64,000 nt of DNA from Leuctra nigra (Eukaryota; Arthropoda; Insecta; Plecoptera; Leuctridae), in assembly GCA_934045905.1 (NCBI GenBank), contig OW203767.1:24059073-24123072 (forward strand), written 5' to 3'. Shown here one piece after another: positions 54,301-63,678 of this stretch. Below the pieces are notes generated by a model. That model saw only the letters and a list, made by a program, of their open reading frames with translations, had not been told where the DNA came from and made no database searches. Positions within the stretch are counted from its first letter, which is position 1; each line of letters opens with the position of its first letter. The position numbers and the translations under genes were made by a program.

Positions 54301-57300
54301 AAAATAGTGCTGGCACTAACAAATAGGGTTAATCAACTCACAAATGTAAAACGACCCTTAATTTATAGCTCCTTTTGGCAGGTATGTAAACGACAACCCT
54401 GTAGTGATTGTTGCCATGTCGGCTGCCAATGGACAGGCCCAATTTAGTGCGGACTCGTACGTTCAGATTGCTTTTCCAACTAAAACTGTAAATACGGAGA
54501 GAATTCGCTCGTGCGCTTGGTTGAACTTGGTGACACTTACATGGGTCACTGACGAGTGCGAAAACCAAAAGGTAAGTACTTTATTTACTTCAATCATACT
54601 TCAATAAGAATTGGTTTCTTGCAATTACTAACAAAAATATGCTCTCTACAAAAAAAATACGAGAACTCAAAACTATGCGGCCATCTTGGATAAAAAGAGG
54701 TTATTTTTCATTTTCGTAAAATTTAGTATGTTTTATAAGCACTGCGAAAAAGTTCATTTGACAAAAAATATAGCCCTAATTCCAATAATAAAATTTGTAA
54801 TTTGCATATTCTCTGTACCTCCAACCTTCTCCCTAAAACTTCATTTGTGTGTTGATAAAACGCCCCAAGATAGGGATTTTAGTTTTAGTTCAGGAGGCGG
54901 TGACTCGATACCTTTGCAGTGAACAAAGGATGACCAAAATAGCAAATTTTTTGAGCGAGCGAAGCGACGTCTCCTTTTGGCTCATTTGGCACGGACCTCT
55001 GTTTTTTGTATGTATATTTTTGGCTGCTATCTGGAGCAATAGAAGTCGCACCCCCGTTTCACCGATCGATCTGAAATTTTGCACACATGTAGAGACAACC
55101 TTTTCTGTTTGCTGACCCTAATTTTTTTTGAAATTCATTCATTGGTTAAAATTTAAATAAATATCTCCTGATAGGCTGAAAAATGAAAACGGTCTTCGAT
55201 AATTCTGATCAAACTCACATTTTGCATGATCATTAGGACCAACAATATCTCTTACTTTACAAATTTTCAGCCCTATCAGTTAAGATCGTATGCACTTATT
55301 GACATTTTTAATAGCTGTCAGAGATGAAGTATCGAAATAAATGTTTTTCCACTACCACATAGATCTGATTTGCTTTAGAAACCACAGTGCTTAGATGATA
55401 TTTTCACGTTTCAATGAAAAGCAGATACATTTATGTTGACTTAGTGATCATATTGCAATTCAATATGGATGTATATGTTTCTGTGCGTTCTGTACGCATT
55501 TCCGGTTCGGGAATTTGTACATACCCGTGCTCGCTCATCAACGCGTTACACTGAGCGTTTTCCTAGTAGTTATTTTTCAACTGCTGAACGCAAAATAACG
55601 AAACACAAACGCGTCTCATTCTAAGATGGCGGCATAATATTGCGGTCTCGTGAATGTTTTCGAACAGAGCACAGTTTTATTAGTATGTAAGGAACCAATT
55701 TTCTCAAGCTAGAATGGGCTATTGTACAAATATCGAAACCTTTAGGTCTCCACCCCCCACCCCCCAAAGGGTTAATTTCGTGATCCGTTGATTTGTTGAG
55801 CGAGCGAAGCGAGCGTCTCCTTTTGACTCTTTTGACACGGACATCTGTTTTTTTATTGTTTTTTGTGTATATTTTTGGCTGCTATCTGGAGCAATAGAAG
55901 TCGCACCGTTTCACCGATCGATCTGAAATTTTGCACACATGTAGAGACAGCCTTTTCTGTTTGCTGCCATAATTATTTTTGAAATCGATACCTTGGTTAA
56001 AATTTAAATAAATATCTCCTGATAGGCTGAAAAATGAAAACGGTCTTTGATAATTCTGATCAAACTCATATTTTGCATGATTATTAGGACCAACATTGTC
56101 TCTTATTTTACAAAATTTCATCTCAATCAGTTAAGAACGTATGGACTTATTGACATTTGCCAATTGATTATTGCCAATTGAATTGAATCTGATTTGCTAT
56201 ATTTACCGGGGTGCTTATAGATGCTATTTTCAAGTTTCGATGAAAAGCATGCTTTTATGTTGATTTAGTGATCATATTTCAATTCAATATGGATGTATAT
56301 TAGCCTCGCTGCAGAACAGTGCGACGTTAAGCCCCAGACAAAAAAATGATGTATATGTTTTCTGTACGTTGTGTACGCATTTCCGGTTCGAGAATTTGCA
56401 CGTACCCGTGCTCGCTTATCAACGCGTTTCACTGAGCGTTTTCCTAGTATGCTAAAAGCCCATAATATGTGTCTACATTTAAGCAACTGCAACTTTGAAA
56501 CACAAATTCCCTGAAAATGGGGGTCATTTTAGAGCTTACCCGCCGACATATTTAATTTCTTGAATAATACAACTTTGGTTAGACTTAGAAGTTTTATTTT
56601 TTATTGTACTTTCCTGACACATCGTTTATTGTACAAGAACATTAAATTTCCACAATTTTTATAATTTCACTGAAATACAAACTTTTTGGTACTTTGGACA
56701 GCCCTGGAGCCCAAAATGGCCGTCCGATTTTTCAAGGATCTCGAAATTATAATTGAGCGGAAAATTACCTAAGACTACCAAAGGAAAAATTAGTAAAACA
56801 TTCTGCACTATTCTGTCAATTTTATATGCGCCCTCACTATTCGTTTCGATCATACAAGTCCACACAATGAATGGTATTCCATTATTGAAATCTGGGAGGC
56901 CACAAATCCATTGTTCACGTTCCAGGCAACTGTCGGAGCTCTGAGCGTCTGTAGGTGTCGTGTGGTATATCTTAATTTGGAATTTGCTCAAGCCGGGGGC
57001 GTTTACATCATCTACGAACCTGCCGCCAGTTTCCAGAACTACATCATCGACAACAGCCTCCTCTACGGCATCATGGTAGGAGAGATGTTTCTCTCCGGCT
57101 TCGGAATATCCAGCATCATCATCACTGCTCTTGCCTTCAAGAAATGGAGGAGAGACATTGGACACCAGATCCTGCTACACATGATCCTGGCACTTATTCT
57201 CAATCTTGTGTTTGGTTTCATCAACAACTTCAAACATTATGACTTGAGAAGTAGATCATGTCTTGCTATTGGTCTCATACGTCACTATTCTTATCTCGCT

Positions 57301-57987
57301 ATGTTTGCTTGGTTGTGTGTTATGTCAGGGTTGCAGTTGAAACGTCTTCTTACGGTTCTTGGTGCAAAAAGCACTCGCCATCTACTCGCTAAGGTAGCTA
57401 TGATCGCATGGGGTTTGCCCTTGATCCCTATCATCACCCTAACATCTTTGAACACCGAGTTGTACCGAACTGATTTGAGGAACCGAGGGTTTTGTTACCC
57501 AGAAGGTCTATCTTTTCAACTGACAGTACAATTACCAGCAGCTCTTGTCCTAATAGCGAATGTTGTAATATTTGTTTTGATCACTGCTCGGATTTACCAT
57601 TGTTTCGGTTGGGGCAAAATAGAAGGAATGGAGACCCACGGATTGAGCAGTCGGAAGGTACAGTTACGCCGTCTTGGAACAAGTCTGTTCATCTTCTTTC
57701 TATTCGGACTGACCTGGACGTTCCATTTACTATCCGAGGAAGGAATAATCAACAATAAGTTCATCTTTGAGTACTTGTTTCTGATGACAGCAACGACTCA
57801 CGTATTCATGTTGGCTTTGTTCTTCATATTCCTGGACAAAGCGACTCGGACCATGTGGCTGAACGCTATCGGTGACAGAATACCTTGGGTTGCTGACAAA
57901 CTGGCGGAGAGAGAGAGGGAGAGGAAGTCCAAGAAGAGTGCAAGTAGATGTCACAGTACTTCTGCGATTGTAACGACAACAGTTTAG
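42020..57987 (+). CDS. Adhesion-type 7TM receptor, gene copy 2 (8 exons)
   Basis: Exons are 42020-42367, 42590-42841, 43912-44188, 46237-46433, 49243-49407, 53220-53500, 54382-54571 and 56926-57987, giving 923 codons. All exon lengths equal those of copy 1 except exon 7 (five codons shorter) and exon 8 (eight codons shorter overall). Domain layout is as in copy 1: signal peptide, C-type-lectin-like domain, ectodomain, GAIN-like region, 7TM. Most exons differ by a few residues. Differences cluster in exon 5, around the GPS cysteines, and in a short block after CRC in exon 8. The intron-3 acceptor array is expanded to 25 units. The gene appears intact. It lies 6.6 kb after copy 1 in the same orientation. 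Confidence 0.85.
42590..42841 (+). CDS. Copy 2 exon 2: second half of lectin-like domain
   Basis: 84 codons, phase 0, acceptor TATCCAG, donor CAG|GTGATA. It retains FSCALCE, and replaces one Cys of copy 1 (DSCFNI) by Ser (DSSFNI). Confidence 0.85.
42895..43882 (+). mobile_element. Helentron-like element (family A) in intron 2
   Basis: It starts T|TGAGCAACGGAGCGAGCG, has a TCTG microsatellite (42955-42985) and ends GCTGAGCGTTTTCCTAG|T. It occupies most of intron 2, as in copy 1. It carries a MITE at 43603-43751. Confidence 0.6.
43603..43751. mobile_element. MITE with GGGCTGGTCTTTCAA termini
   Basis: Left 'gggctggtctttcaaaaactctgct' and right 'agcagagtattaaaagactgggcc' are inverted. The core 'tggttgttgccatgacaatac' is shared with 53737-53890. 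Confidence 0.6.
43912..44188 (+). CDS. Copy 2 exon 3
   Basis: 277 bp, same phases as copy 1 exon 3 (CTGACAG| and GGGGCAA|GTAAGT), with few substitutions. Confidence 0.85.
44298..46236 (+). repeat. Expanded array of 3' splice site plus exon-4 start (copy 2)
   Basis: Twenty-four extra units precede the real exon 4 at 46237. Spacings are 81 bp, with 80-bp units where TTGACACATG becomes TTGATCATG, and one of 82. Nearly every unit keeps TATTGTT(C/T)TAG and the exon-4 start (ACAATGTGGCTAC..). In the receptor frame the decoys end ECYLC and then TGA. A 161-bp dimer (starts 45430, 45591, 45752, 45913) marks a recent higher-order amplification. Confidence 0.92.
46237..46433 (+). CDS. Copy 2 exon 4
   Basis: 197 bp, continuing past ECY into WDRHTVVWSEV as in copy 1. 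Donor ACG|GTTTGT. Differences from copy 1 are few (SDPCYFHS, AVEYQ, IMNAMT). Confidence 0.85.
46434..47186. other. Intron 4 of copy 2, nothing recognised
   Basis: TACGTATG-rich stretch at 46560-46680; otherwise no gene or element termini that I can support. Confidence 0.4.
47190..47310 (-). mobile_element. Short remnant of family C
   Basis: 'gtgtaatttcactgttttcacggcccc', 'gctcgcaaaaggc' and 'caaatttggtaaatgtg' match the family body near 29280-29360, inverted. Confidence 0.5.
47867..49085 (+). mobile_element. Helentron-like element (family A) in intron 4 of copy 2
   Basis: It starts T|TGAGCGAGCGAAGCGAGCG and ends GAGCGTTTTCCTAG|T. About 48494-48980 is unrelated to the family and probably a later insertion. 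The equivalent place in copy 1 ('gctggatacggtattgcag', about 17565) has no such element. Confidence 0.65.
49243..49407 (+). CDS. Copy 2 exon 5: GAIN-like segment
   Basis: 165 bp, phase 0. It differs from copy 1 at about 14 of 55 residues (for example TFGTTITFMQFMPEAYMSDGF), which is more than neighbouring exons. Confidence 0.85.
50277..50507 (-). CDS. Basic ORF resembling the N-terminus of Helitron/PIF1-type proteins
   Basis: 76 codons from ATG 50507. The sequence is strongly charged (KAIKAKKRLREIEDQE, KSKRLKQ) with RSKETPDQTAARRYSNNQR. This recalls the repeated 'ETPEQ..ARR' basic segments at the start of Helitron-encoded Rep-helicase or PIF1-like proteins. No Rep or helicase catalytic motif is present, so it would be a fragment. 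Similarity is from memory of the family style, not a search. Confidence 0.4.
   Translation of the reverse strand: MPKNGKTSARMKAIKAKKRLREIEDQETDEAKSKRLKQNVVNNKASRSKETPDQTAARRYSNNQRNTRSRAAGIAD
50284..50312. other. Perfect 11-bp-stem hairpin
   Basis: CAATACCCGCT and AGCGGGTATTG pair perfectly around a 7-base loop. It lies at the junction between the shared family A body and the ORF-bearing insert, inside the last codons of the ORF. Confidence 0.7.
51960..52165. repeat. 'ccctgcggggc' repeat remnant with C-run
   Basis: 'cgccctgcggggctcaaac' and a run of about 20 C (52090-52108). No termini found. Confidence 0.4.
52800..53090. repeat. G-run and 'gccctgcggggcaag' repeat remnant
   Basis: About 20 consecutive G (52809-52830) and 'aatgccctgcggggcaag' at about 52938. 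The equivalent intron of copy 1 has a C-run at about 24336-24352. Confidence 0.4.
53220..53500 (+). CDS. Copy 2 exon 6: GAIN-like domain
   Basis: 281 bp, equal to copy 1. The acceptor is ATTATCAAG|GTT, with AAG in place of the CAG seen in copy 1. The first residues differ (LHGEFELAGSS); the rest is almost unchanged until KKDIGFTKGR. Confidence 0.85.
53563..53702. mobile_element. Palindromic MITE absent from copy 1
   Basis: GGGGCCAGATTCACAAAAAG and CTTTTTGAGAATCTGGCCCC are inverted ends. The matching intron of copy 1 reads straight through ('gcaatgtcctggtcatc', about 24770). Confidence 0.75.
53737..53892. mobile_element. MITE related to 43603-43751
   Basis: 'agtttttcaatactcagct' and 'agcagagtattgaaaaact' are inverted. 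The core 'ttggttgttgccatgacaatac' is shared. Confidence 0.6.
54382..54571 (+). CDS. Copy 2 exon 7: end of GAIN with first GPS cysteines
   Basis: 190 bp; five codons shorter than copy 1 (NGQAQFSADS). The GPS-like segment is RSCAWLNLVTLTWVTDECENQ, keeping both Cys and both Trp but not the Gly before the second Cys. Confidence 0.85.
54952..55566 (+). mobile_element. Helentron-like element (family A)
   Basis: T|TGAGCGAGCGAAGCG start, CACTGAGCGTTTTCCTAG|T end. Confidence 0.7.
55797..56447 (+). mobile_element. Helentron-like element (family A) with SINE insertion
   Basis: T|TGAGCGAGCGAAGCGAGCG start, CACTGAGCGTTTTCCTAG|T end. It lies 230 bp after the previous copy in the same orientation. A SINE fragment interrupts it at 56301-56347. 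Confidence 0.7.
56301..56347 (+). mobile_element. 5'-truncated SINE with 9-bp target duplication
   Basis: TAGCCTCGCTGCAGAACAGT..GCCCCAGAC plus an A-run matches the 3' end of the SINE at 13542-13833. GATGTATAT flanks it on both sides (56292-56300, 56348-56356). Confidence 0.8.
56926..57987 (+). CDS. Copy 2 exon 8: GPS end, 7TM domain and tail
   Basis: 353 codons plus stop. The 7TM core differs from copy 1 by a handful of conservative changes (MFAWLCVMSGL, MLALFFIFL). Between CRC and GGVY, the 10 residues of copy 1 (PAAWVGWEQV) are replaced by 12 unrelated ones (RVVYLNLEFAQA). The tail ends early at TTTV because codons homologous to GCT TTG AAT read GTT TAG, removing the last residues of copy 1. 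Confidence 0.9.
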   Translation, partial: ATVGALSVCRCRVVYLNLEFAQAGGVYIIYEPAASFQNYIIDNSLLYGIMVGEMFLSGFGISSIIITALAFKKWRRDIGHQILLHMILALILNLVFGFINNFKHYDLRSRSCLAIGLIRHYSYLAMFAWLCVMSGLQLKRLLTVLGAKSTRHLLAKVAMIAWGLPLIPIITLTSLNTELYRTDLRNRGFCYPEGLSFQLTVQLPAALVLIANVVIFVLITARIYHCFGWGKIEGMETHGLSSRKVQLRRLGTSLFIFFLFGLTWTFHLLSEEGIINNKFIFEYLFLMTATTHVFMLALFFIFLDKATRTMWLNAIGDRIPWVADKLAERERERKSKKSASRCHSTSAIVTTTV

Positions 57988-58072
57988 TATCAACCTTCAC
58001 TTGTGCACAGAGAAGATGGGTTTCTTTTATGTTTGGTTTATTTGGTAAGGTATACAGGAACAGTACTGCAGG

Positions 58073-58200
58073 GTTATTCTAATTTTCTTGTCACAGTGAG
58101 ACGACGAGATGTCACACTATTACAATGTTAGGTGAACAGAAGTGAGCATGTATCAATTGACACGATATGACAAGGACATTTAGAATAACCCTCCAGGGAT
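58073..58200. mobile_element. MITE in the 3' UTR region of copy 2
   Basis: 'cagggttattctaattttcttgtc' and 'gacaaggacatttagaataaccctc' are inverted. It is orthologous in position to 35486-35600. Confidence 0.65.
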
Positions 58201-58226
58201 GAATTCTTCTTTCAAAATACAGAATT

Positions 58227-58800
58227 TCATGCGAAAATCAAAGTAGATGTTTTGCAATAAGGTGACTAGGTATATGAAGATTTTCAACGAATATATCTTA
58301 TTTAGTTGTACCAATATTTCAGATCTTTCTGTCATGACAACGCATGATTTGATGTTTTTTTTCATTCTCCAAACGTACCAACGATTGCTTGAAATAGGCC
58401 AACATGGTGGGTATAGAAAAAATCCAAGGTCATCCCATATGACAGTGGCCTATTTCAAATAAAGTTGGGCTGTTATTGTCTTCATAGTATGTTATTGACT
58501 TATTGGGCACTGACATGGCAAAATCACGAGTACCCAGTGTTGTGTGTGTTCATTATATTTTATAAAAGTTTGTTTTGAAGTGAATTAATTTAGAATAAAG
58601 ACATATTTTCATCATTTATTTCTATGCGGATTGTGTTGGTTATGGTTTGGTTTATGTTTCGAGTTTAATTTAAATTAGGAATTTATTTTAATATAATTAA
58701 TGTTTTTTTATGGTATGCTTATGCCGATTCATTGTCAAGATACCATTATGACCTTTTTGCAATAATGTAATTGTATTATTAAAGCAATTCAAAGTTTTGG
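58227..58800 (+). other. 3' flank of copy 2
   Basis: Matches 1-600 and 35745-36362. The candidate CAATAAA signal of the other copies reads CAATAATG here (about 58761). Confidence 0.5.
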
Positions 58801-60130
58801 GATATTTCGTCATGTTTTTATTTTCATGTATTTAATTTCATAAAAAAAAACACAAGACGAAATATCCCAAAACTTTGAACTAATAAAATACTGTGTCATT
58901 CATCAATGAAGACCTATTCCATTCAACTCGATCGAATTAAGTCGCAATTGGAATGCCATAATAGCTTCAAATTCAATTATTTTGTATACAAATTACAAAA
59001 AAGACCCTGCTGGCGGCGCACTACCCTTTCCTCACATCCATCAATCCCCGATAATTTTGACCCTCCCCCCCCCCCCCCCCCTAACTCCGAAGTCTCTCTG
59101 TAAATGAGCAATCATCTCAACGGCGCTTCGACGAACCACGCCGAGTCAGTGTGACCTGGAGGTCACGCAATTCATCTGTGACTAAGCTGTTTGACCAGAG
59201 GTCATAAATCTTCAATGGTGAAAGGAATCACTGCTCTGACATCTAGAACAATACGTAAAGTTGAACGAAACATTGAATATGTTGTCACCAGAACTGATTA
59301 TTTATTTGTTATTACAATTGCAAATTTACTTCGCATTAAAAGAATTGTTAAGGAAAATTGTCTCAATATACCTTATGCTCTACCCTGACCGATCCCGACG
59401 GGGTTACAGGGGCACTCCCAACGTGAGGGGCTTCGATACTTGCATGCCTGAGAGTAATTTTTTCCGTGAGGAATTACTACGTTCTTGAGTGTGAAGGTAG
59501 TTTCGTAGTTGTTCGTAACAGTCAGAGAAAGTTTTTGCGTAAAATTTCCACCTACCTGCAGGCTGCAGGTTATTTTACAGAGAATCAACCCACTAAGTAA
59601 AATTCAGTAAAATTCAATAGGGGTGCATGCTTATTAAGTATGTATAGTGATAATAATTTGCTACAACAATGGCAGACACAGATACAAGTTTGAATTCGGC
59701 AGTTCATCTATACGTGACGTTAGAGGGAGCAGAGAGGTTAGAGAGTTAGAGGTCACGAGAAGTCAGATGATAGAGGGGGCGTGAACGATATGACTCGATA
59801 CTAACCCAACTCAATGATGCGTCCATCTGCGAGGAACGACCAAAGGAAACCAGGGTGGATAGCATTTATTCACAATTCGGTGATAAAGATCCACAGAACG
59901 CGATAATGGAATTTTTTATGAAACAACAACTCGACGAGAATCAAGGAACAGAAAAGGGAACAGAAGGACACAGAAAGGGAACATAAGTCAGACAAGAGAT
60001 TTGAAAACTATTGGCTGAAGTAAATGAAGTCAAAGACAGTTGGAAAAGTAGAGGAGGTCAATGATAAAGTCGACTCGAAACTAGGAACTATGCAATCGTG
60101 TCTAGAAAGTGTCGAAAACAAGGTTGAAAC

Positions 60131-60390
60131 CAGGCGCGTAGGAAGGGGGGGGGGGGGGGGGTGTCAAGAAACATTTTTGCTTAAAAGTGTTAAAATCGCG
60201 TTGAAATGCACCAAATTGATGTCTGAAGTTCAAAAAAGGTCCGGGGCTGTGCGCTCCGGACCCGCATTTTGCTGGGATTCTCTCCCCCCAAAACCTTTCC
60301 CCCCATTGTCTTCGTAGACACTAGTATCTCCAGCTCAAGTATTTTTACAATATTATTCCCCCCCATGCAAATTTAGTTCCTACGCGCCTG
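60131..60390. mobile_element. hAT-like MITE with empty site in copy 2 upstream region
   Basis: CAGGCGCGTAGGAA and TTCCTACGCGCCTG ends, flanked by GTTGAAAC on both sides (60123-60130, 60391-60398). The homologous gag relic at about 40900 has a single GTTGAAAC with no insertion. Confidence 0.93.
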
Positions 60391-60734
60391 GTTGAAACTG
60401 TAGAGACGAACATCAAGAAAGTATTATAAAATTCAGTTCAGGTTTAGCAACTAATTCAAAATAATGCACAAGTAATTGGACTTTCGCAAACCTTATGTTA
60501 ACTGTAATAAAAACATTAAGGTATGTTAAAGTCCAACGACTTGTGTTATTATTAATCAAGAAAGTAGATGCTAAAGTTGATAGAATTGGGAAAATGACGT
60601 CATACCTATAGAAAGTGTCGGAGCTAATGTGGACGCCGTAGTAGCAAAAGTCGATGATGAAATAAGACAAATTCGCACTGTATGAGGATCGAGATTAGGA
60701 AATAAGTCAGGAACTTTTTTCATTGAATACGCAG

Positions 60735-61445
60735 CTGTGGTCGAGGGGGGATGCGGGGGGATGGAATTCCCCCATGGGGAATATACTGATAATTCCATCC
60801 CCCCATGACTAATTTGTCCACTTCACCATTTCCCCCATGAGAGATGCAAAAGCAGCACTATATTCTTTAAATTAATATCATTTCCAGAGAATTTTTTAAT
60901 TTTAGCCTCTGAAGACGCAATTTGTCGTGATATAAAAAGGCTTAAAATACGCCAAAATTGCGTAGAAATGCACCAAATTGACTTCTGAATAAAATATTTT
61001 CCGGGCCCGTGCGCCCCGGACTTGCATGTTGTTGGGGGGGGGGCTCCCCCGACCCTCATTCATGGGTGCTGGGAGTGGGGGGTAAGGGGGTTCTGGCCTT
61101 CCCCTGGATGTCAAGAAAAATACATATTTTTACTTTTAACGTGTAGTTGCATTTTGAAAACAAAAAACGTAAAAAAATTGATTTCAATATGCCAAAAAAG
61201 CAAAAATTGCCCTGCGGGGCTGAAGGGACCATACCCACCCCATTCCAAAGTGTCAAAATGTTTAAAAAGTTCATAATTCAACAAAATACAAATCAAAACG
61301 TCTTAAAGTTGATTTAAAGGTGTCATAAAACCTAAGAACGCCCTTGCAGGGCAGGGTGGGGGGCACGCCTCTTCCCTATCCTCTTATCACGTGGCATTGT
61401 GATTTCTTGTCTCCCCCCTCCCCCTCTCACCACCCGACAGAAATC
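60735..61445. repeat. GC-rich 'ccctgcgggg' repeat block
   Basis: It includes 'gggggatgcggggggatggaattcccc', 'cgggcccgtgcgccccgga', 'ttgccctgcggggctgaag' and 'cccttgcagggcagg'. It may be one or more hAT-like elements. No inverted ends were established. Confidence 0.4.
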
Positions 61446-61669
61446 ATGCCAACGCCCATGCCCCCATTGCCCTAGTACAGTGTTTTATTTTGAAACAATA
61501 TACCGTTTCCCATGGACTGACTTCCAATTCGACTACTGATACGCAGTTTGAAAGAAAGAATAAATAATGGGATGAAAACAATGCCGCGATGATGGAGAGA
61601 CTTAAAACAGTGGATAAGAAAGACGATGAAAATGCTAAGAAGTCTGGAACATCATCGAACGTCATGTGT

Positions 61670-62932
61670 GCACTGTACACCTCGTCGTGGCGTCTTGACA
61701 CCATCGCACGCGACTCCAAAAAGGTCTACAGCAAATCTACAAACACTGTTCAAAATGGAAGATCAAGTTAAATGACAACAAAACCGCAGCAATACTCTTT
61801 ACCAAAAGAAGACCTCAAAGCATTCCAGAAATAAAATTCAATAACATCGAAATACCATGGTCAAAAACAGTGAAATATCTGGGAATCAACTTAGATACCA
61901 AACTGAATTACGGTTTCCACACGACCATTATTAAAAATCAAGGGTACGCCAGCGATGTCCAAAAACTATCCTCTGTTGAATAAAAAAATCCATCTTTCAG
62001 AGAACAACAAAGTATTGCTGTATAAAATGCTAATCAGACAAATTCTCACATATGCCTCACCTGTTTGGAGTAATACTGCAAAATCTAATTACAACAAGCT
62101 ACAAATAGTTCAAATTAAATGTCTAAGAATGGCGGGCAACATACCCAGATACATTTCAATCGACTCGATCCACAGAAAATACAGAATACCTAAATTAACA
62201 GACCATCTTCGAACTGACTTACCGATTCTACATCAATTGTGCAAGAAATATGCATAACCCATTATTACACGATCTGGGCAACTATAAAATAAATTCACTC
62301 AATTACAAGAAATACAAACACAAAAGACCGAAACATATACTTATGTAACCATTTATGATATCTTGTTCCATAGATGACACTTATATTTTATTTTCTGATG
62401 TTTATTAGACTTACCTTTTCTGATATTTCATTTTGAACAATCAATATGTTGCAGGATTTTTAAATTGCCACATCTTTTTACCTGTATCTCTTATCTTATG
62501 TAAAATAAAATAAAAATCATCAAAAATATTACTATTTAGCATTAAGACGGCTGGGTAGTGAGTTTGACATTGAAGAGTTTTTTAATCGATTTTTATCAAT
62601 ATCTTTTTCCAGTGTAATTGTTAACAAAATAGGGCTATGGACGTGAATTCAGAACAGTTCAATGAAAATAATTTCATAGCTTGGAATAAGTTATTAGTTT
62701 TATTTTGTCCAGCAGGCGTTTAGAACCCGGAAATTACTACATTTTCGGACATTGCACTATAAAAAGATATTAATAAAAATTGATTAAAAAAATCTTCAAG
62801 GTCAAACTCACTACCTATCCGTCTTAAGTTTCAATTTAACAAGTGGAGGCGAAAGCCAGGAATTGTTAAAAATAACATAAGAAATTGTAAATAATCTATG
62901 TATATATTGTTCAATAAAGATGATAAAAAAAA
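61670..62932 (+). pseudogene. 5'-truncated LINE (Jockey-type) in the gag relic
   Basis: It begins inside the reverse transcriptase just after the YADD region. Frames read SSWRLDTIAR, KTVKYLGINLDTKLNY and LLYKMLIRQILTYASPVWS, which are typical Jockey-clade C-terminal motifs, with frameshifts near 61710 and 61950. It ends CAATAAAGATGAT plus an A-run. ATGTGT flanks both sides (61664-61669, 62933-62938). The copy 2 upstream relic is empty here (about 41195). Confidence 0.8.
62546..62823. mobile_element. TTAA-flanked MITE inside the LINE
   Basis: GACGGCTGGGTAGTGAG and CACTACCTATCCGTC ends, TTAA on both sides (62542-62545, 62824-62827). Related to 12860-13470. Confidence 0.75.
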
Positions 62933-63230
62933 ATGTGTCATGCGAGTAATGAGCTACAATTTGCTAAACACTGCACAGAATAATTAGTTCAAGAAGCAAT
63001 CCCTAATAATGTAATGCAGTTCCTGAAAATTATCAAGGAACTTTTCACAACTTTCAAAGTGAGTGATAGCCAGAAGTTGGGAATCATTGCCAAATGTTTG
63101 AGTGAGATGGCAACCGAGTGGTATTTAAACAATCCAGTAAAAAACATAGAAATATTTGAAGAGGCATTCAAAGCAAAATATTGGTCACGAACAGTGACCA
63201 CTGTCTTGAAACAGTGACCAAGAAAAACGT

Positions 63231-63678
63231 CGGGTTTTTTATCACTCCGAGTCTCGGCATGAAGAAAACGCCTCGTGTTTTTGTAGCCTCCAATTTCTTG
63301 CACTCTGTGTGATAAGATATTTCTGTTACGTACTGGTGTGGTTGGCCATTTTGTAACGCAGCATGAAGAGAGAACGTTCAGTGCGAAGTTTGTCAGTGTT
63401 TTATATTATTTCGGATCGCAATTCCAAGTTTTTTTTTTGGGGGGGAGGGGGGTCGAGTGTATTTGGCCTAAATGGTTGCGGGCCCGCCATGTCCTCAAAT
63501 GTTTTCTTTCATGATAGTAATTTTTCTTCAGAGGCTCTGATGTCCGTGTATATTTGTAATTATTTCTGTTTTTCATCAATTAATGTGCCGTAAAATAATA
63601 ACAACGAAGTAAAGACAAGCTAATACCAAAAACTGTAACATTTAAAAAATTGCAACACCGTGCATTTCATCTTATGAC
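63231..63678. other. Region between gag relic and copy 3 upstream block
   Basis: Partly matches 41405-41737 ('cgtctcggcatgaagaaa', 'tattatttcggatcgcaa', 'aatggttgcgggcccgcc'). It may contain the far LTR of the relic, but LTR ends were not found. Confidence 0.45.

Larger units (their letters stand above)
59409..63230 (+). pseudogene. LTR retroelement relic with nested insertions
   Basis: A primer-binding-like GGGGCACTCCCAACGTGAGG (59409) is followed by ATGGCAGACACAG at 59669 and a broken gag: charged coiled-coil segments near 60020-60120, and TTFKVSDSQKLG..CLSEMATEWYL at 63045-63130. Stops and indels break the frame. A hAT-like MITE (60131-60390), a GC-rich repeat (about 60740-61440) and a LINE (61670-62932) are inserted. 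Homologous fragments lie at 1207-1480 and 40720-41405. No pol is seen. Confidence 0.6.

Noticed and set aside
60024..60317. 97-codon ORF as a novel protein
   Set aside because: It is a gag relic fragment running into the hAT-like MITE inserted at 60131.
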